From Achromobacter sp. HZ34 (GTDB taxonomy: Bacteria; Pseudomonadota; Gammaproteobacteria; Burkholderiales; Burkholderiaceae_B): a stretch of 64,000 nucleotides of DNA. How positions within the stretch are numbered: position 1 is the stretch's first letter; each line of letters opens with the position of its first letter. Below the pieces are notes generated by a model. That model searched no databases. It was not told where the DNA came from and worked only from the letters and a program-made list of their open reading frames with translations. Both the position numbers and the translations under genes were made by a program. Positions 17,831-27,207 of the stretch are shown here, one piece after another. The stretch covers positions 310,001 to 374,000 of the forward strand of contig NZ_NJIX01000002.1 of assembly GCF_002209485.1 (NCBI RefSeq), in the 5' to 3' direction.

Positions 17831-18693
17831 GCCTGCTCCCCGTGCATGTCTCGGACCGGCAGCAGCCAGTCCGGATCCCGCGCCACGGTAGCGAGCCTAT
17901 CGACCTTGCGATCCAGGCGCGGCAGGCAGTCCAGCAGCGCGCGCGTATAAGGATGGCGCGCCTGATGCAGGGCCCAGGCCGGCAGGTCCTCCAGGATCTG
18001 GCCCGCATACATCACCAGCACGCGATCGCAGAAGTCAGCGACCAGGTTCAGGTCATGGCTGATGAACAGCAGGCCCGCGCCCCGCCGCGTGACCAGGTCG
18101 TCCAGGATGCGCAGCACCTGGCGCTGCACGGTTGCGTCCAGCGCGGAGGTCGGCTCGTCGGCGATGATGAGGTCGGGCTCCGGGATCAGCATCATGGCGA
18201 TCATGACGCGCTGGCCCATGCCGCCGGACACCTCATGCGGGTACTGGTTGAAGACGCGCTCCGGATCGCGGATGTCGACGGCGTCCAGCATCTGCAGCGC
18301 CCGGGTGCGCGCCTGCGCGGCACCGGTGCGCTGATGCAGCCGGTACGCCTCGGTGATCTGGTGGCCGATGCGCATGAGCGGATTCAGGGAGAACTTCGGA
18401 TCCTGGAGAATCATGGAAATGCGGTTGCCGCGGATGGCACGCATACGCCGTTCGGATGCCGTAAGCAGGTCGATGCCGTCGAAGTCCATCCGGCCGGCGC
18501 TGATCCGGGCGGCCCGCGGTGCCAGCTTCATGATGGCACGGCCCGTCAGCGATTTACCCGAGCCCGACTCGCCGACGATGCCGACTTTCTGCCGCCCGAT
18601 GGCAAACGACACGCCTCGCACCGCATGATGGCTGGTGCCCGCGCTGTCGAAGCGCACGTTCAGGTCTTCGATCTCCAGCAGGGTGTCAGCCAT
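17827..18693 (-). CDS. Peptide-type ABC transporter ATPase (DppD/OppD-like)
   Basis: A 288-residue ATPase: Walker A 'GESGSGKSLTGRAI', signature 'VSGGMGQRVMIAMML', Walker B 'LIIADEPTSALD', H-loop 'LLFISHDLNLVADF'. The C-terminus has the 'HPYTRALLDCLPRLD' of the OppC_C-type extension, but the iron-sulphur cysteine cluster found in some DppD proteins is not visible. The ATG at 18693 overlaps the end of the permease gene by 8 bp and gives a normal N-terminus 'MADTLLEIEDLNVRF'. Confidence 0.93.
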   Translation of the reverse strand: MADTLLEIEDLNVRFDSAGTSHHAVRGVSFAIGRQKVGIVGESGSGKSLTGRAIMKLAPRAARISAGRMDFDGIDLLTASERRMRAIRGNRISMILQDPKFSLNPLMRIGHQITEAYRLHQRTGAAQARTRALQMLDAVDIRDPERVFNQYPHEVSGGMGQRVMIAMMLIPEPDLIIADEPTSALDATVQRQVLRILDDLVTRRGAGLLFISHDLNLVADFCDRVLVMYAGQILEDLPAWALHQARHPYTRALLDCLPRLDRKVDRLATVARDPDWLLPVRDMHGEQA

Positions 18694-19624
18694 TTTTCGG
18701 ATCCATGATGTCGCGCAGGCCATCGCCGAACAGATTGAAGGCGAGTCCGGCCACCAGGATGGCGCAGCCCGGCGCGGCGGCGACCCACCACGCCGTCATC
18801 AGGGATTGCCGCCCCGACGCCAGCATGGCGCCCCATTCCGGGCTGGGCGGCTGCGCGCCCAGACCCAGGAAACCCAGCCCCGCGGCGGTCAGGATGATGG
18901 ACGCCATGTTCAGCGTCACCCGCACCACCACCGACGTCAGGCACATGGGCACCACGTGGCCCAGGATGATGCGCGCGGCCGAGGCACCCTGCATCCGCAC
19001 CGCCGCCACATAATCCGACTTGCGCACGGCCAGGCTCTCCGCGCGGGCCAGGCGCGCGATGGGCGGCCAGGACGCCAGCGAAATCGCCACGATGGCGTTC
19101 TCGATGCCGGGCCCCAGGGCGGCAACGAAGGCCAGCGCCAGGATCAGGCTGGGAAAAGCCAGGAAGATGTCGACCGTGCGCATGATGACGAGATCCACCC
19201 AGCCGCCGAAGTACCCCGCGGCCGTCCCCGCGAGCAGGCCGATGGGCGCGACGATCACGGCGGTCAGGAAGACGATGTACAGCGTGATGCGGGTGCCATG
19301 GACCAGGCGGCTGTACACATCCCGGCCCAGGTCGTCGGTGCCCAGCCAGTGCGCGGCGGACGGCGGCTGCAGCCGCGCGGCCAGGTCCTGCGCATAGATG
19401 TCGTGCGTTGCCAGCCAGGGCGCCAGCAGCGCCACGAGCAGCAGCGCCACGATGACGCAGAACCCGAACAAGGCGGGCGGATTGCCCGCCAGGCGGCGCC
19501 AGTTGCGCCACGCCTGCTGCAGGCGGGCATGCCACGGCGACCGCGGGATCGGCGTGCGTATCCAGTCGGAGAATCGCTCGCGCGCGGGCGCGCTGTCCGT
19601 CTTGGTCTGCATGGTGGCCTTCAT
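18686..19624 (-). CDS. Peptide-type ABC transporter permease (DppC-like)
   Basis: A 312-residue inner-membrane permease. An N-terminal cytoplasmic stretch and first helix ('FCVIVALLLVALLAPWLA') precede the 'HWLGTDDLGRDVYSRLVHG' motif diagnostic of DppC/OppC proteins. The EAA-like cytoplasmic loop is around 'YVAAVRMQGASAARIILGHVVP'. The start at 19624 overlaps the DppB-like stop by four bases, so coupling is expected. Confidence 0.92.
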   Translation of the reverse strand: MKATMQTKTDSAPARERFSDWIRTPIPRSPWHARLQQAWRNWRRLAGNPPALFGFCVIVALLLVALLAPWLATHDIYAQDLAARLQPPSAAHWLGTDDLGRDVYSRLVHGTRITLYIVFLTAVIVAPIGLLAGTAAGYFGGWVDLVIMRTVDIFLAFPSLILALAFVAALGPGIENAIVAISLASWPPIARLARAESLAVRKSDYVAAVRMQGASAARIILGHVVPMCLTSVVVRVTLNMASIILTAAGLGFLGLGAQPPSPEWGAMLASGRQSLMTAWWVAAAPGCAILVAGLAFNLFGDGLRDIMDPKNG

Positions 19625-20715
19625 CGCGTGCGGGGGTCGACGATCCGATACAGCACGTCACAAAGCAGGTTCAGGGTGACGAAGATCAGGCCGATCAGCA
19701 AGGTGCAGCCCACGACGGCATTCATATCCCCGGCCAGCAGCGCATTGGTCAGGTAGCGGCCGAAGCCGGGCCACGCGAACACCGTCTCCGTCAGCACCGC
19801 GCCTTCCAGCAGGAAGGCGTAGGACAGCGCCACCACGGTGACCACCTGCACGGCGATATTACGGAAGGCGTGGATCCATACGGTACGCGCCCAGGACAGG
19901 CCTTTGGCGCGCGCCGTGACCACGTACTCCTGGCCCAGTTGCTCGATCATGAAGCTGCGGGTCATGCGGCTGATATACGCCATGGCGCTGAATCCCAACA
20001 GCGAGGCAGGCAGGACGATGTGGCTGAACACATTGGCGAAAACGTCCCAGCTGCCGGACCGGGCGGCGTCCAGCAGGTAGAACCCGCTGCCGTCCACCAG
20101 GTCGAATTCGTAGGCCAGGTCGATGCGGCCCGGACCGCCGATCCAGCCCAGCTTGCCGTACAACAGCACCAACCCCATCAATCCCAGCCAGAAATTCGGT
20201 GTGGAATGGCCCAGCAGGCCGATGACGCGCACCAGGTGGTCCAGCCAGGTATCGCGGTACATCGCCGAGAAGACCCCCGCAGGGATACCCAGGCCGGTAC
20301 CGATGACGACCGCCACGCTGGCCAGTTCCAGCGTGGCCGGAAACACGCGGGCGATATCCTGCAGCACCGGTTTGCCGGTGGTCAGCGCCGTACCCAGGTC
20401 CAGCGTCAGTATCCCGTGAAGATAGGACCCGAACTGGACGATCAGGGGTTGGTCCAGGCCAAGCTGGTGGTACATCGCGTCATACGCTTCCTTGGTGACG
20501 TTGTCCCCCAGCACCGCGACCACTGGATCCAGCGGCAGCAGCCGGCCGATGAAGAACGTCAGCGCGGCCAGCCCCAGCAAGGTAATACAGACCGACAGCG
20601 CCGTGCTTGCCACGGCCCGCCCACGCGCAAGAAGGCGCCTCCGCGGCCGGGCCGCTTCACGATCCGGCCGCCGCGGGACGTCCGACTGGTCCACCATCCG
20701 AGTTTCCGTCGTCAT
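19621..20715 (-). CDS. Peptide-type ABC transporter permease (DppB-like)
   Basis: A 364-residue inner-membrane permease. 'LGLDQPLIVQFGSYLHGILTLDLG' is the family signature of DppB/OppB. The loop 'YVVTARAKGLSWARTVWIHAFRN' is the EAA-type ATPase contact. An Arg-rich N-terminal extension of about 30 residues precedes the first helix, longer than usual. It starts 8 bp after the binding-protein stop. Confidence 0.92.
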   Translation of the reverse strand: MTTETRMVDQSDVPRRPDREAARPRRRLLARGRAVASTALSVCITLLGLAALTFFIGRLLPLDPVVAVLGDNVTKEAYDAMYHQLGLDQPLIVQFGSYLHGILTLDLGTALTTGKPVLQDIARVFPATLELASVAVVIGTGLGIPAGVFSAMYRDTWLDHLVRVIGLLGHSTPNFWLGLMGLVLLYGKLGWIGGPGRIDLAYEFDLVDGSGFYLLDAARSGSWDVFANVFSHIVLPASLLGFSAMAYISRMTRSFMIEQLGQEYVVTARAKGLSWARTVWIHAFRNIAVQVVTVVALSYAFLLEGAVLTETVFAWPGFGRYLTNALLAGDMNAVVGCTLLIGLIFVTLNLLCDVLYRIVDPRTR

Positions 20716-20723
20716 GCGGCCCC

Positions 20724-22322
20724 CTACTTTGACGCCTTGTCGTAGTAGACGCGGAAGCCGTTCCAGGTCCAGTCGTGGACCTCCTTGCGCACGCCGGCCA
20801 CATTATACGTCTGGAACATCACGGCGATCGGCCCCTTCTGCATCCACTCCTCCTGCAGGCGGGCGTACATGGCGTTGCGCTTTTCGGGATCGCCTTCCAG
20901 CAAGGCGGCCTGCACCTCCGCGTTCATCCCCTTGTCCTGCCACGACGTGCGCCAGACCGGGTATTGGGTCAGCTTGGCCTCGGCGCGGTTGTCGGGGTTC
21001 TGCACCAGGCGCGAGGCATTGCCGTGCGCGTCCGGGATGCTGGTCTGCCAGGGCTGGATGGCGGTCTGGTATTCGCGACCGCGCGTGCGGCTGAACAACT
21101 GGGTATTGGCCATGCGTTCCAGGGACAGCGTGACGCCCACTTTGGCCGCGTTCTGCTGGATGCTCTCGCCGAGCGGGGACGAATAGGACAGCGTGCCGAG
21201 CAACAAGGACGCCTTGAAGCCGTTCGGGTAGCCCGCCTCGGTGAGCAGCTGCTTCGCCTTCGCCAGGTCCAGATGGAAAGGTTCACCCGCCTTCGCATCC
21301 AGCGCGCCGGTGGCGCCCAGTTGCGCGAAGCTGGCGCGCGGCACGCCCGTATAGGCCATGACGGTCTTGGCCAGGCCATCGTAATCGACCAGGTAGCGCA
21401 TCGCCAGGCGCACCTTCTCGTTGGCGAAGATGGGATCGGCGGTATTGAAGGTCCAGAGCACCAACTGGGGCTTGAGGACCTTGTCGATACTGATGTCCTT
21501 GGATTTCTCCATCGCCGCCAGGTCGTCCGAACCAAGATCGCGCGCCACGTCCACATCGCCCTTTTCCAGAAGCAGGCGTTGCGTGCCGGGCTCCGCGACG
21601 TGGCGAATCAGGATCCGCTTCAGTTGCGGCTTGGGCCCCCAGTAATCGTCATTGGCCTGCAGCACCACCGATTCGCCCGCATGCCAGGTGACCAGGCGAT
21701 AGGGACCGACGCAGGCCGTGTTGGTGGCGAGATACTTGTTGCCCATGTCGCCGTTCTGCTCGTGGGCCATGACGGTCTTCATGTCCAGCACCGCCGACAC
21801 GCGATACGCCGCGATGGCCTGCAGGATCACCGAGGTGGGATACGGCTTGTCCAGTTTCAGCACCAGGGTGTCATCGTCGGTGGCGACGATGCGCTCATCG
21901 ACATTGCCCTTGGTGAACCCGTATTCCGTCAATGCCGCGGCATTGCCGAAGCCCAGCTTCACCACCCGGCGCATGCTCTGCTCCACATCGTGCGCCGTGG
22001 CGATATTGCCGGAGGGAAACTTGGCGCCGTGGCGCAGATGGAAGGTGATCTGCATGCGGTCCGGCGCCACGTCCCAGCTTTGCGCGAACGACGGCAGCAC
22101 CTTGGACTCGTCCTTGGGATCGAAACGGGCCAGCGTGTCGCAGGTATTGTCCATCAGCTCGCCCGTCACGACCTCGCCGATCTGCGCGGGATCGAAGGTG
22201 CTGATGGCGTCGATATTCCACGCCATGACCAGCGCGGTCTTGGGCGTCGCTGCGTGCACGGTCGCGCACAGCAACAGCGCGGGTAGCGACAGCAACGCCG
22301 CGGCCTCGAGTTTTCTCGTCAT
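20724..22322 (-). CDS. Peptide-type ABC transporter substrate-binding protein (SBP family 5)
   Basis: A 532-residue periplasmic binding protein. The start at 22322 has AAGGGGA upstream and gives a signal peptide 'MTRKLEAAALLSLPALLLC' ending near 'HAATPK'. The mature part shows the family-5 pattern 'FDPAQIGEVVTGELMDNTCDTLARFDPKDESKVLPSFAQSWDVA' split over the first 100 residues, and 'HLRHGAKFPSG'. It captures a peptide-like ligand for the downstream permease/ATPase genes. It follows an M20 amidohydrolase gene by 94 bp, suggesting an N-acyl or peptide-like substrate. Confidence 0.92.
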   Translation of the reverse strand: MTRKLEAAALLSLPALLLCATVHAATPKTALVMAWNIDAISTFDPAQIGEVVTGELMDNTCDTLARFDPKDESKVLPSFAQSWDVAPDRMQITFHLRHGAKFPSGNIATAHDVEQSMRRVVKLGFGNAAALTEYGFTKGNVDERIVATDDDTLVLKLDKPYPTSVILQAIAAYRVSAVLDMKTVMAHEQNGDMGNKYLATNTACVGPYRLVTWHAGESVVLQANDDYWGPKPQLKRILIRHVAEPGTQRLLLEKGDVDVARDLGSDDLAAMEKSKDISIDKVLKPQLVLWTFNTADPIFANEKVRLAMRYLVDYDGLAKTVMAYTGVPRASFAQLGATGALDAKAGEPFHLDLAKAKQLLTEAGYPNGFKASLLLGTLSYSSPLGESIQQNAAKVGVTLSLERMANTQLFSRTRGREYQTAIQPWQTSIPDAHGNASRLVQNPDNRAEAKLTQYPVWRTSWQDKGMNAEVQAALLEGDPEKRNAMYARLQEEWMQKGPIAVMFQTYNVAGVRKEVHDWTWNGFRVYYDKASK

Positions 22323-22416
22323 TGAAATCCCCTTGCATGGTCTGTTCCGGATCCGGCGTTCGTTGTCGAAGCCCCTCTCGGCGTCTTGACGGAGCCAACG
22401 CGGCTCCCGGTGCTGT

Positions 22417-23844
22417 CTAGGCGGCCTTCGACGGCCGCGGCTGTATGGGCGGACTGACCGAATCCGGTATCGGACAGATATAGGGCATGCGCTGCGTCCG
22501 GTCCTGGTGATCCTTCTTCGCACGGGCCATCAGCGTTTCGTCGGTCAGCACCTCCAGCGCCGTGCCGGCCATGATGCGGGCCGCGTGAACCATGCCCTTG
22601 TGCGCCAGGGGCGATTTTCCCTGCGCCACGACCTGCCACGAATGCCCCGGCGTGCCGATGGCCTGCGTGGCCACGCGCGCCTGGATGGTCGGCACCACCC
22701 AGCTGACGTCGCCGACGTCGGTCGAGCCTATCATCAGTTCCCCTTTGGCATCGATGGGGACGATGAAGTCGCACAGCGGCGTGGCGCGTGGTTCGACGCC
22801 CGTGCGCCGGTACGCGGTGCTGATGTCCTCTTCGCTGAGCGTGGCCTGGATGCGCGCCGCGAACGCCATGTCGTCCGCATCGAAAGGCACCGGCCCAAGC
22901 CGCTGCATGACCTGGTACATGGCGGCTTCCAGCGGCTTGTTGGGCAGCATGTTCGACAGTGCGCTCATGACGCTGTACTCGACGTGCGTTTCCGTCATCA
23001 GCGCCGCGCCCTCCGCCACTTTCTTGACACGTTCGATCAGCGCCATCATCCCCTGCAGGTCACGCGAGCGGATGGCATACCGCACCTTGGCATTGGCCTG
23101 CACCACATTGGGAGCGATGCCGCCGCTATCGAGCATTGCGTAATGGATGCGGGCATCGGAGGGCATGTGTTCGCGCATGTAGTTGACGCCCACGTTCATC
23201 AGCTCCACCGCATCCAGGGCGCTGCGGCCCAGATGCGGCGCGGCCGCGGCGTGCGATGCCCGGCCGGTGAAGTGGAAGTCCATGCGCGTGTTCGCCAGCG
23301 ACTGGGCTTCGTCCACCCGGGTCATCGCGGCCGGGTGCCAGCTGATGGCGATGTCCACGTCCTTGAAACAGCCCGCGCGCACCATGAATGCCTTCGCGGC
23401 GCCGCCCTCCTCCGCCGGACAGCCGTAGTAGCGCACGCGGCCGGGTTTGCCGGATTTTTCCAGCCATGCCTTGACGGCGGCGGCGGCCATCAAGGAAGCG
23501 GAGCCCAGCAGGTTGTGCCCGCAACCATGGCCATGCCCGTTCGCGTGCACTTCCTTATGCTCGGTGGCGCCCGCCACCTGGCTCAGGCCCGGCAGCGCAT
23601 CGTATTCGCCAAGGATGGCGATGACCGGACCACCCTCGCCCGCCTCGCCCATCACGGCGGTAGGGATGCCGCCGAGGTCCTCGGTGACCCGGAAGCCATA
23701 ACGGCGTAGCGTGTCCACGTGGGCGGCGACACTGCGGAATTCCGTGTAGGCGATTTCCGGCGTCTCCCAGACACTGTCGCTCAGGTCAGTGAAAGCGCCT
23801 GTGTTCTCATCGAAGAAAGGCAGGAGTTGATCCAGGGATGTCAT
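22417..23844 (-). CDS. M20-family amidohydrolase (AbgB-like)
   Basis: A 475-residue zinc-dependent M20 amidohydrolase close to the AbgB (p-aminobenzoyl-glutamate hydrolase) type. Metal-site signatures are 'GEYDALPG', 'GHGHGCGHNLLG', 'GCPAEEGGAAK' and 'SWHPAAM'; the dimerisation domain follows from about 'RMDFHFTGRASHAAAAPH'. ATG at 23844 is chosen over an upstream alternative because the family N-terminus 'MTSLDQLLPFFDENTGAFTD' begins there and GAGG precedes it. It heads the peptide ABC operon and probably cleaves the amide of the imported substrate. Confidence 0.92.
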   Translation of the reverse strand: MTSLDQLLPFFDENTGAFTDLSDSVWETPEIAYTEFRSVAAHVDTLRRYGFRVTEDLGGIPTAVMGEAGEGGPVIAILGEYDALPGLSQVAGATEHKEVHANGHGHGCGHNLLGSASLMAAAAVKAWLEKSGKPGRVRYYGCPAEEGGAAKAFMVRAGCFKDVDIAISWHPAAMTRVDEAQSLANTRMDFHFTGRASHAAAAPHLGRSALDAVELMNVGVNYMREHMPSDARIHYAMLDSGGIAPNVVQANAKVRYAIRSRDLQGMMALIERVKKVAEGAALMTETHVEYSVMSALSNMLPNKPLEAAMYQVMQRLGPVPFDADDMAFAARIQATLSEEDISTAYRRTGVEPRATPLCDFIVPIDAKGELMIGSTDVGDVSWVVPTIQARVATQAIGTPGHSWQVVAQGKSPLAHKGMVHAARIMAGTALEVLTDETLMARAKKDHQDRTQRMPYICPIPDSVSPPIQPRPSKAA

Positions 23845-23979
23845 GGCGATGTACCTCGGAGGGCGGGGGGAAAGGAGCGGATTGAGTATGAAAGCCTGCC
23901 GGACGTGCGTCCAATTCCGATAATTCATCGCCCTATGCGTATGCAGAATGAAGCCCGTGCGCCCGCTGGCCGCTCCTTC

Positions 23980-25281
23980 CTATACCCGCATCGCGTTCCT
24001 GACCGGGAAGGGGCGGGCCGCGAGGAGCCAGATGAGACCGCCCATCAGCAGCGCGGCGCTTGCCGTGTGCAGCGACCACGTGAAGACCAGGCTGTGGCCG
24101 ATGCCGCTTCTGAGCAGCGCGCCGAACAGCGGGGGACTCAGGATCTGGCCTATGGCGTAGACGGCGGTCATCAAGCCAATGACCGCCGTTGACTTGTGCG
24201 GCCAGCGCAGCCTGACTTCCCGAAAGGCAAACAAGGTCAGCGCGGTGAACGGCGCTCCCACGAATACGCTGCTCAGCACGAAGCCAGCCGCACTGGGCCA
24301 CCATAGCCCCATCACCACGCCAAGCGACTGGGTGAAATAGCAAACCGCCAACAGCCGGCCATTATCCCAATGCGACGGCATGCGCAAGGATGCCAGGCAG
24401 CCCAAGGCCGCGCTGATGCCGTAGATCGGCCAGATCCAATCGACCCATATGGAACCGGGGATCACCTCGCGCGCCATCACCGGCAGGAAGGTCGCGGTGA
24501 TGACATAGCCGAATCCTGCCAACCCATAGGCAAGCATCAGCCAGCCCAGGCCGACGCCGGAATTCAGCGTTTCAGTCAATGTTTCAGTCAAGGATCCAAC
24601 GGACCGTGCCGCGGACTGCGGCAGGTGAGCGACGGCGCTGGTGATGCCATGCATGCCTTCGCGCCGCCATGTATGCCGGCGGCCACGACGCAATTCGTAC
24701 CCGATCCACAGCACCAGCACGCCCACCACGCCGCCTAGAAGCTTCCAGCCGGTGGCTGCGCTCCAGCCCATCGAAGCGGTGGCACTGGCCAGGACGCCGC
24801 CCAGCACGATGCCCACGCCCGACCCACAATAAATCAGCCCGGCCAGGGAGGTGCGGTTCTGCTGCGCGAGTCGCCGCAGGCACCAGCTGGATGTGAACAC
24901 GAACGCAAACGCGCTCGCTATTCCTGAAAAGAAGCGCAGCCACGCCCATAAGTCAGGCCAAGGCAAGGCCATGCCCAGCGTCAGCGCCACGGTTGCGGCC
25001 AGGCCGGCGACAGCCAGGGTTTCATCGGGTGCGTCCCTGCGGGTCAGGCGCAACCAGACGCCGGGAATCAGGGAGCAAAGTATCGCGCCGACGAAATAGC
25101 CGAGCAGATTACTTTCGGCCAGCCAGCACGCTTGCGCCAGCGAGAGCCAGCCGTCGCTCAGCATGATGGGCAAAAGTGGCGTGAAGGCGAAACGCCCGAT
25201 ACCGATGGCCGTGGCGACGGACAACATTCCCATCAGGGCAATGCGTGTCGCGCTCTGCTGTGACATGGGCTCAACGGTCAT
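23980..25281 (-). CDS. YbfB/YjiJ-family MFS transporter
   Basis: A 433-residue inner-membrane carrier with about 12 hydrophobic segments. The N-terminal 'ATAIGIGRFAFTPLLPIMLSD' is the signature of the YbfB/YjiJ group of MFS proteins, whose substrates are mostly unknown. GAGGAG about ten bases upstream supports the start at 25281. It is upstream of the M20 gene on the same strand; the 135-bp gap leaves cotranscription open. An internal 'GSLTETLTETLNSG' segment shows a small repeat in the central loop. Confidence 0.85.
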   Translation of the reverse strand: MTVEPMSQQSATRIALMGMLSVATAIGIGRFAFTPLLPIMLSDGWLSLAQACWLAESNLLGYFVGAILCSLIPGVWLRLTRRDAPDETLAVAGLAATVALTLGMALPWPDLWAWLRFFSGIASAFAFVFTSSWCLRRLAQQNRTSLAGLIYCGSGVGIVLGGVLASATASMGWSAATGWKLLGGVVGVLVLWIGYELRRGRRHTWRREGMHGITSAVAHLPQSAARSVGSLTETLTETLNSGVGLGWLMLAYGLAGFGYVITATFLPVMAREVIPGSIWVDWIWPIYGISAALGCLASLRMPSHWDNGRLLAVCYFTQSLGVVMGLWWPSAAGFVLSSVFVGAPFTALTLFAFREVRLRWPHKSTAVIGLMTAVYAIGQILSPPLFGALLRSGIGHSLVFTWSLHTASAALLMGGLIWLLAARPFPVRNAMRV

Positions 25282-25463
25282 ACGAGGTATCTCCTCAACG
25301 CGTCAGAACTTCTGGCAGATCTAGGGCGGAAACTACGATACACGCGTTTTGATTTAATTCGACAATGTTGGTGTAACAGCCACGCTTCGTTACACACCAC
25401 AGGCGCAGCCTCCGCACCTGGGCCTATGATCCCTTCCGCAACTCGGCGGGGCACACGACTGCA

Positions 25464-26975
25464 TCACGACAGCCGATATTGCACGGCCTCGGCGATATGC
25501 GTTTCCGCGATCAGGCGCTCGCCATCCAGATCGGCCGCCGTTCTTGCCACGCGTAGCGCGCGATGCGTGGCGCGGGCGGATGCGTGCAGACGGCTCATTG
25601 CGCTGCGCAACAGTTCGCGCGCCTTCCCCGTCATGGGACAGGACACCTCCAGCTGATGACCGACCAGGGCGGCGTTCGGCTCGCCTTGCCGCGCCATCTG
25701 CCGCGCCCGGCAGGCCACGACACGATCGCGTATCGCCGCCGAAGGTTCGCCCGCCGGCAAGGACATCCAGTCCGCCTGGGCTGGCGGCAACATCACGTGC
25801 AGGTCGATACGGTCCAGCATGGGACCGGATATCTTTGCGCGATAACGCGCCGCCTGCTCCGCGGAGCAACGGCAGGCATGCCGGGGATGCCCGCGCCAGC
25901 CGCAAGGGCACGGATTCATCGCCGCCACGAACTGGAAGCGCGCCGGATAACGCACCGTCTGCATCGCCCGGGAAATGGAGATCTGCCCCGTCTCCAGCGG
26001 CTCGCGCAAGGCCTCCAGGGCACGCCGGCTGAACTCCGGCAATTCATCCAGGAACAGCACGCCATGATGCGCACGGCTTATCTCGCCAGGTCGAGGCCGC
26101 GCACCGCCCCCGACCAGCGCCGCGGCCGAAGCGGTGTGATGCGGCGCCCGGAAGGGAGGCTGCGTGCCCAGGCTACCCGGCTCCCCGGTCAGGCTGGCGA
26201 TGGCAGCCGCTTCCAGCGCCTGTTCCGCGGCAAGCGGCGGCAGGATGCCGGGCAGCCTCTGCGCCAGCATGCTCTTGCCGGCGCCCGGCGGACCGACCAT
26301 CAGCAGGCTGTGCCCACCCGCCGCCGCCAGTTCCAGGGCCCGGCGCGCCCCGCCCTGCCCCCGCACATCCGACAGGCAAGGCAGCGGCGGCGGTTCCGCC
26401 CAGGGCGCCGGACGCGCCATGGCCAGTGGCGCTTCCCCGGTCAAATGCGACACCACTTCCGTCAAGGTGTGCGCCGCCCATACGCGCAGGCCTGGCACAT
26501 GCGCCGCCTGCGCCGCGCTGAGGGCCGGCAGGATGAGCTCTGCGTCGGCGTGATCGCTCGCCGTACCCAGGGCGATGGCCAATGGCGCCGCCACCGGGAC
26601 CAGGGTGCCGGTAAGCGACAGTTCGCCTGCCATGACCACGCGCGCCAGCGGATCGTCCCCGTGACCCGCGCGCGCGGTGGGCACGGAGATCTGCCCCGAT
26701 GCCATCAACACGCCCAAGGCCATCGGCAGGTCGAAACGCCCGGACTCCTTGCGCAGGTCCGCCGGCGACAGGTTGACCGTGATGCGGCCCGCCGGAAAGT
26801 CATAGCCGCTGTTGAGTATCGCCGCCCGCACCCGCTCGCGGCTTTCGCGCACCTCGACATCCGCCAGGCCCACGACGGTGAAGGTGGGCAGACCCGCGGC
26901 CAGATGCGTTTCCACCCGCACGGCGGGCGCGTCCACGCCCGCCAACGCACGACTGGTCAGAACGGCTAGGGACAT
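25464..26975 (-). CDS. comM: YifB/ComM-family Mg-chelatase-like AAA+ ATPase
   Basis: A 503-residue AAA+ helicase-like protein needed for branch migration during natural transformation in other bacteria. The N-terminal Lon-protease-like fold starts 'MSLAVLTSRALAGVDAPAVRVE' and the AAA+ core has Walker A 'VGPPGAGKSMLAQRLPGILPPL' split at about residues 215-235, Walker B 'GVLFLDELPEF', and 'ATNPCPCG'-type zinc-finger-like 'NPCPCGWRGHPRHACRCS'. The C-terminal domain ends 'LIAETHIAEAVQYR'. The start at 26975 is chosen from the family N-terminus. It is a conserved chromosomal gene and not linked in function to its accessory neighbours. Confidence 0.94.
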   Translation of the reverse strand: MSLAVLTSRALAGVDAPAVRVETHLAAGLPTFTVVGLADVEVRESRERVRAAILNSGYDFPAGRITVNLSPADLRKESGRFDLPMALGVLMASGQISVPTARAGHGDDPLARVVMAGELSLTGTLVPVAAPLAIALGTASDHADAELILPALSAAQAAHVPGLRVWAAHTLTEVVSHLTGEAPLAMARPAPWAEPPPLPCLSDVRGQGGARRALELAAAGGHSLLMVGPPGAGKSMLAQRLPGILPPLAAEQALEAAAIASLTGEPGSLGTQPPFRAPHHTASAAALVGGGARPRPGEISRAHHGVLFLDELPEFSRRALEALREPLETGQISISRAMQTVRYPARFQFVAAMNPCPCGWRGHPRHACRCSAEQAARYRAKISGPMLDRIDLHVMLPPAQADWMSLPAGEPSAAIRDRVVACRARQMARQGEPNAALVGHQLEVSCPMTGKARELLRSAMSRLHASARATHRALRVARTAADLDGERLIAETHIAEAVQYRLS

Positions 26976-27207
26976 ACGGGCCGCCTTGCAGGAGATGATC
27001 GAGGCGGCAGTATGCGGGGCGAGCGGGCGGAAAAAGCGCGCAAGGGACACTTATGTCACTGCGATGGACGTTGCCGCGCCCCTGCGCGCAGCAGCGCGGC
27101 AGCGGCAGGCACGGAGCGAAGCAGGCGGAACGACACGGCGGGCGGGGCAAGCCCCACCGTACTTTTCCCGATTGCCGCTGCCGCGCGGTCCCGGCACACT
27201 GGCTGGA

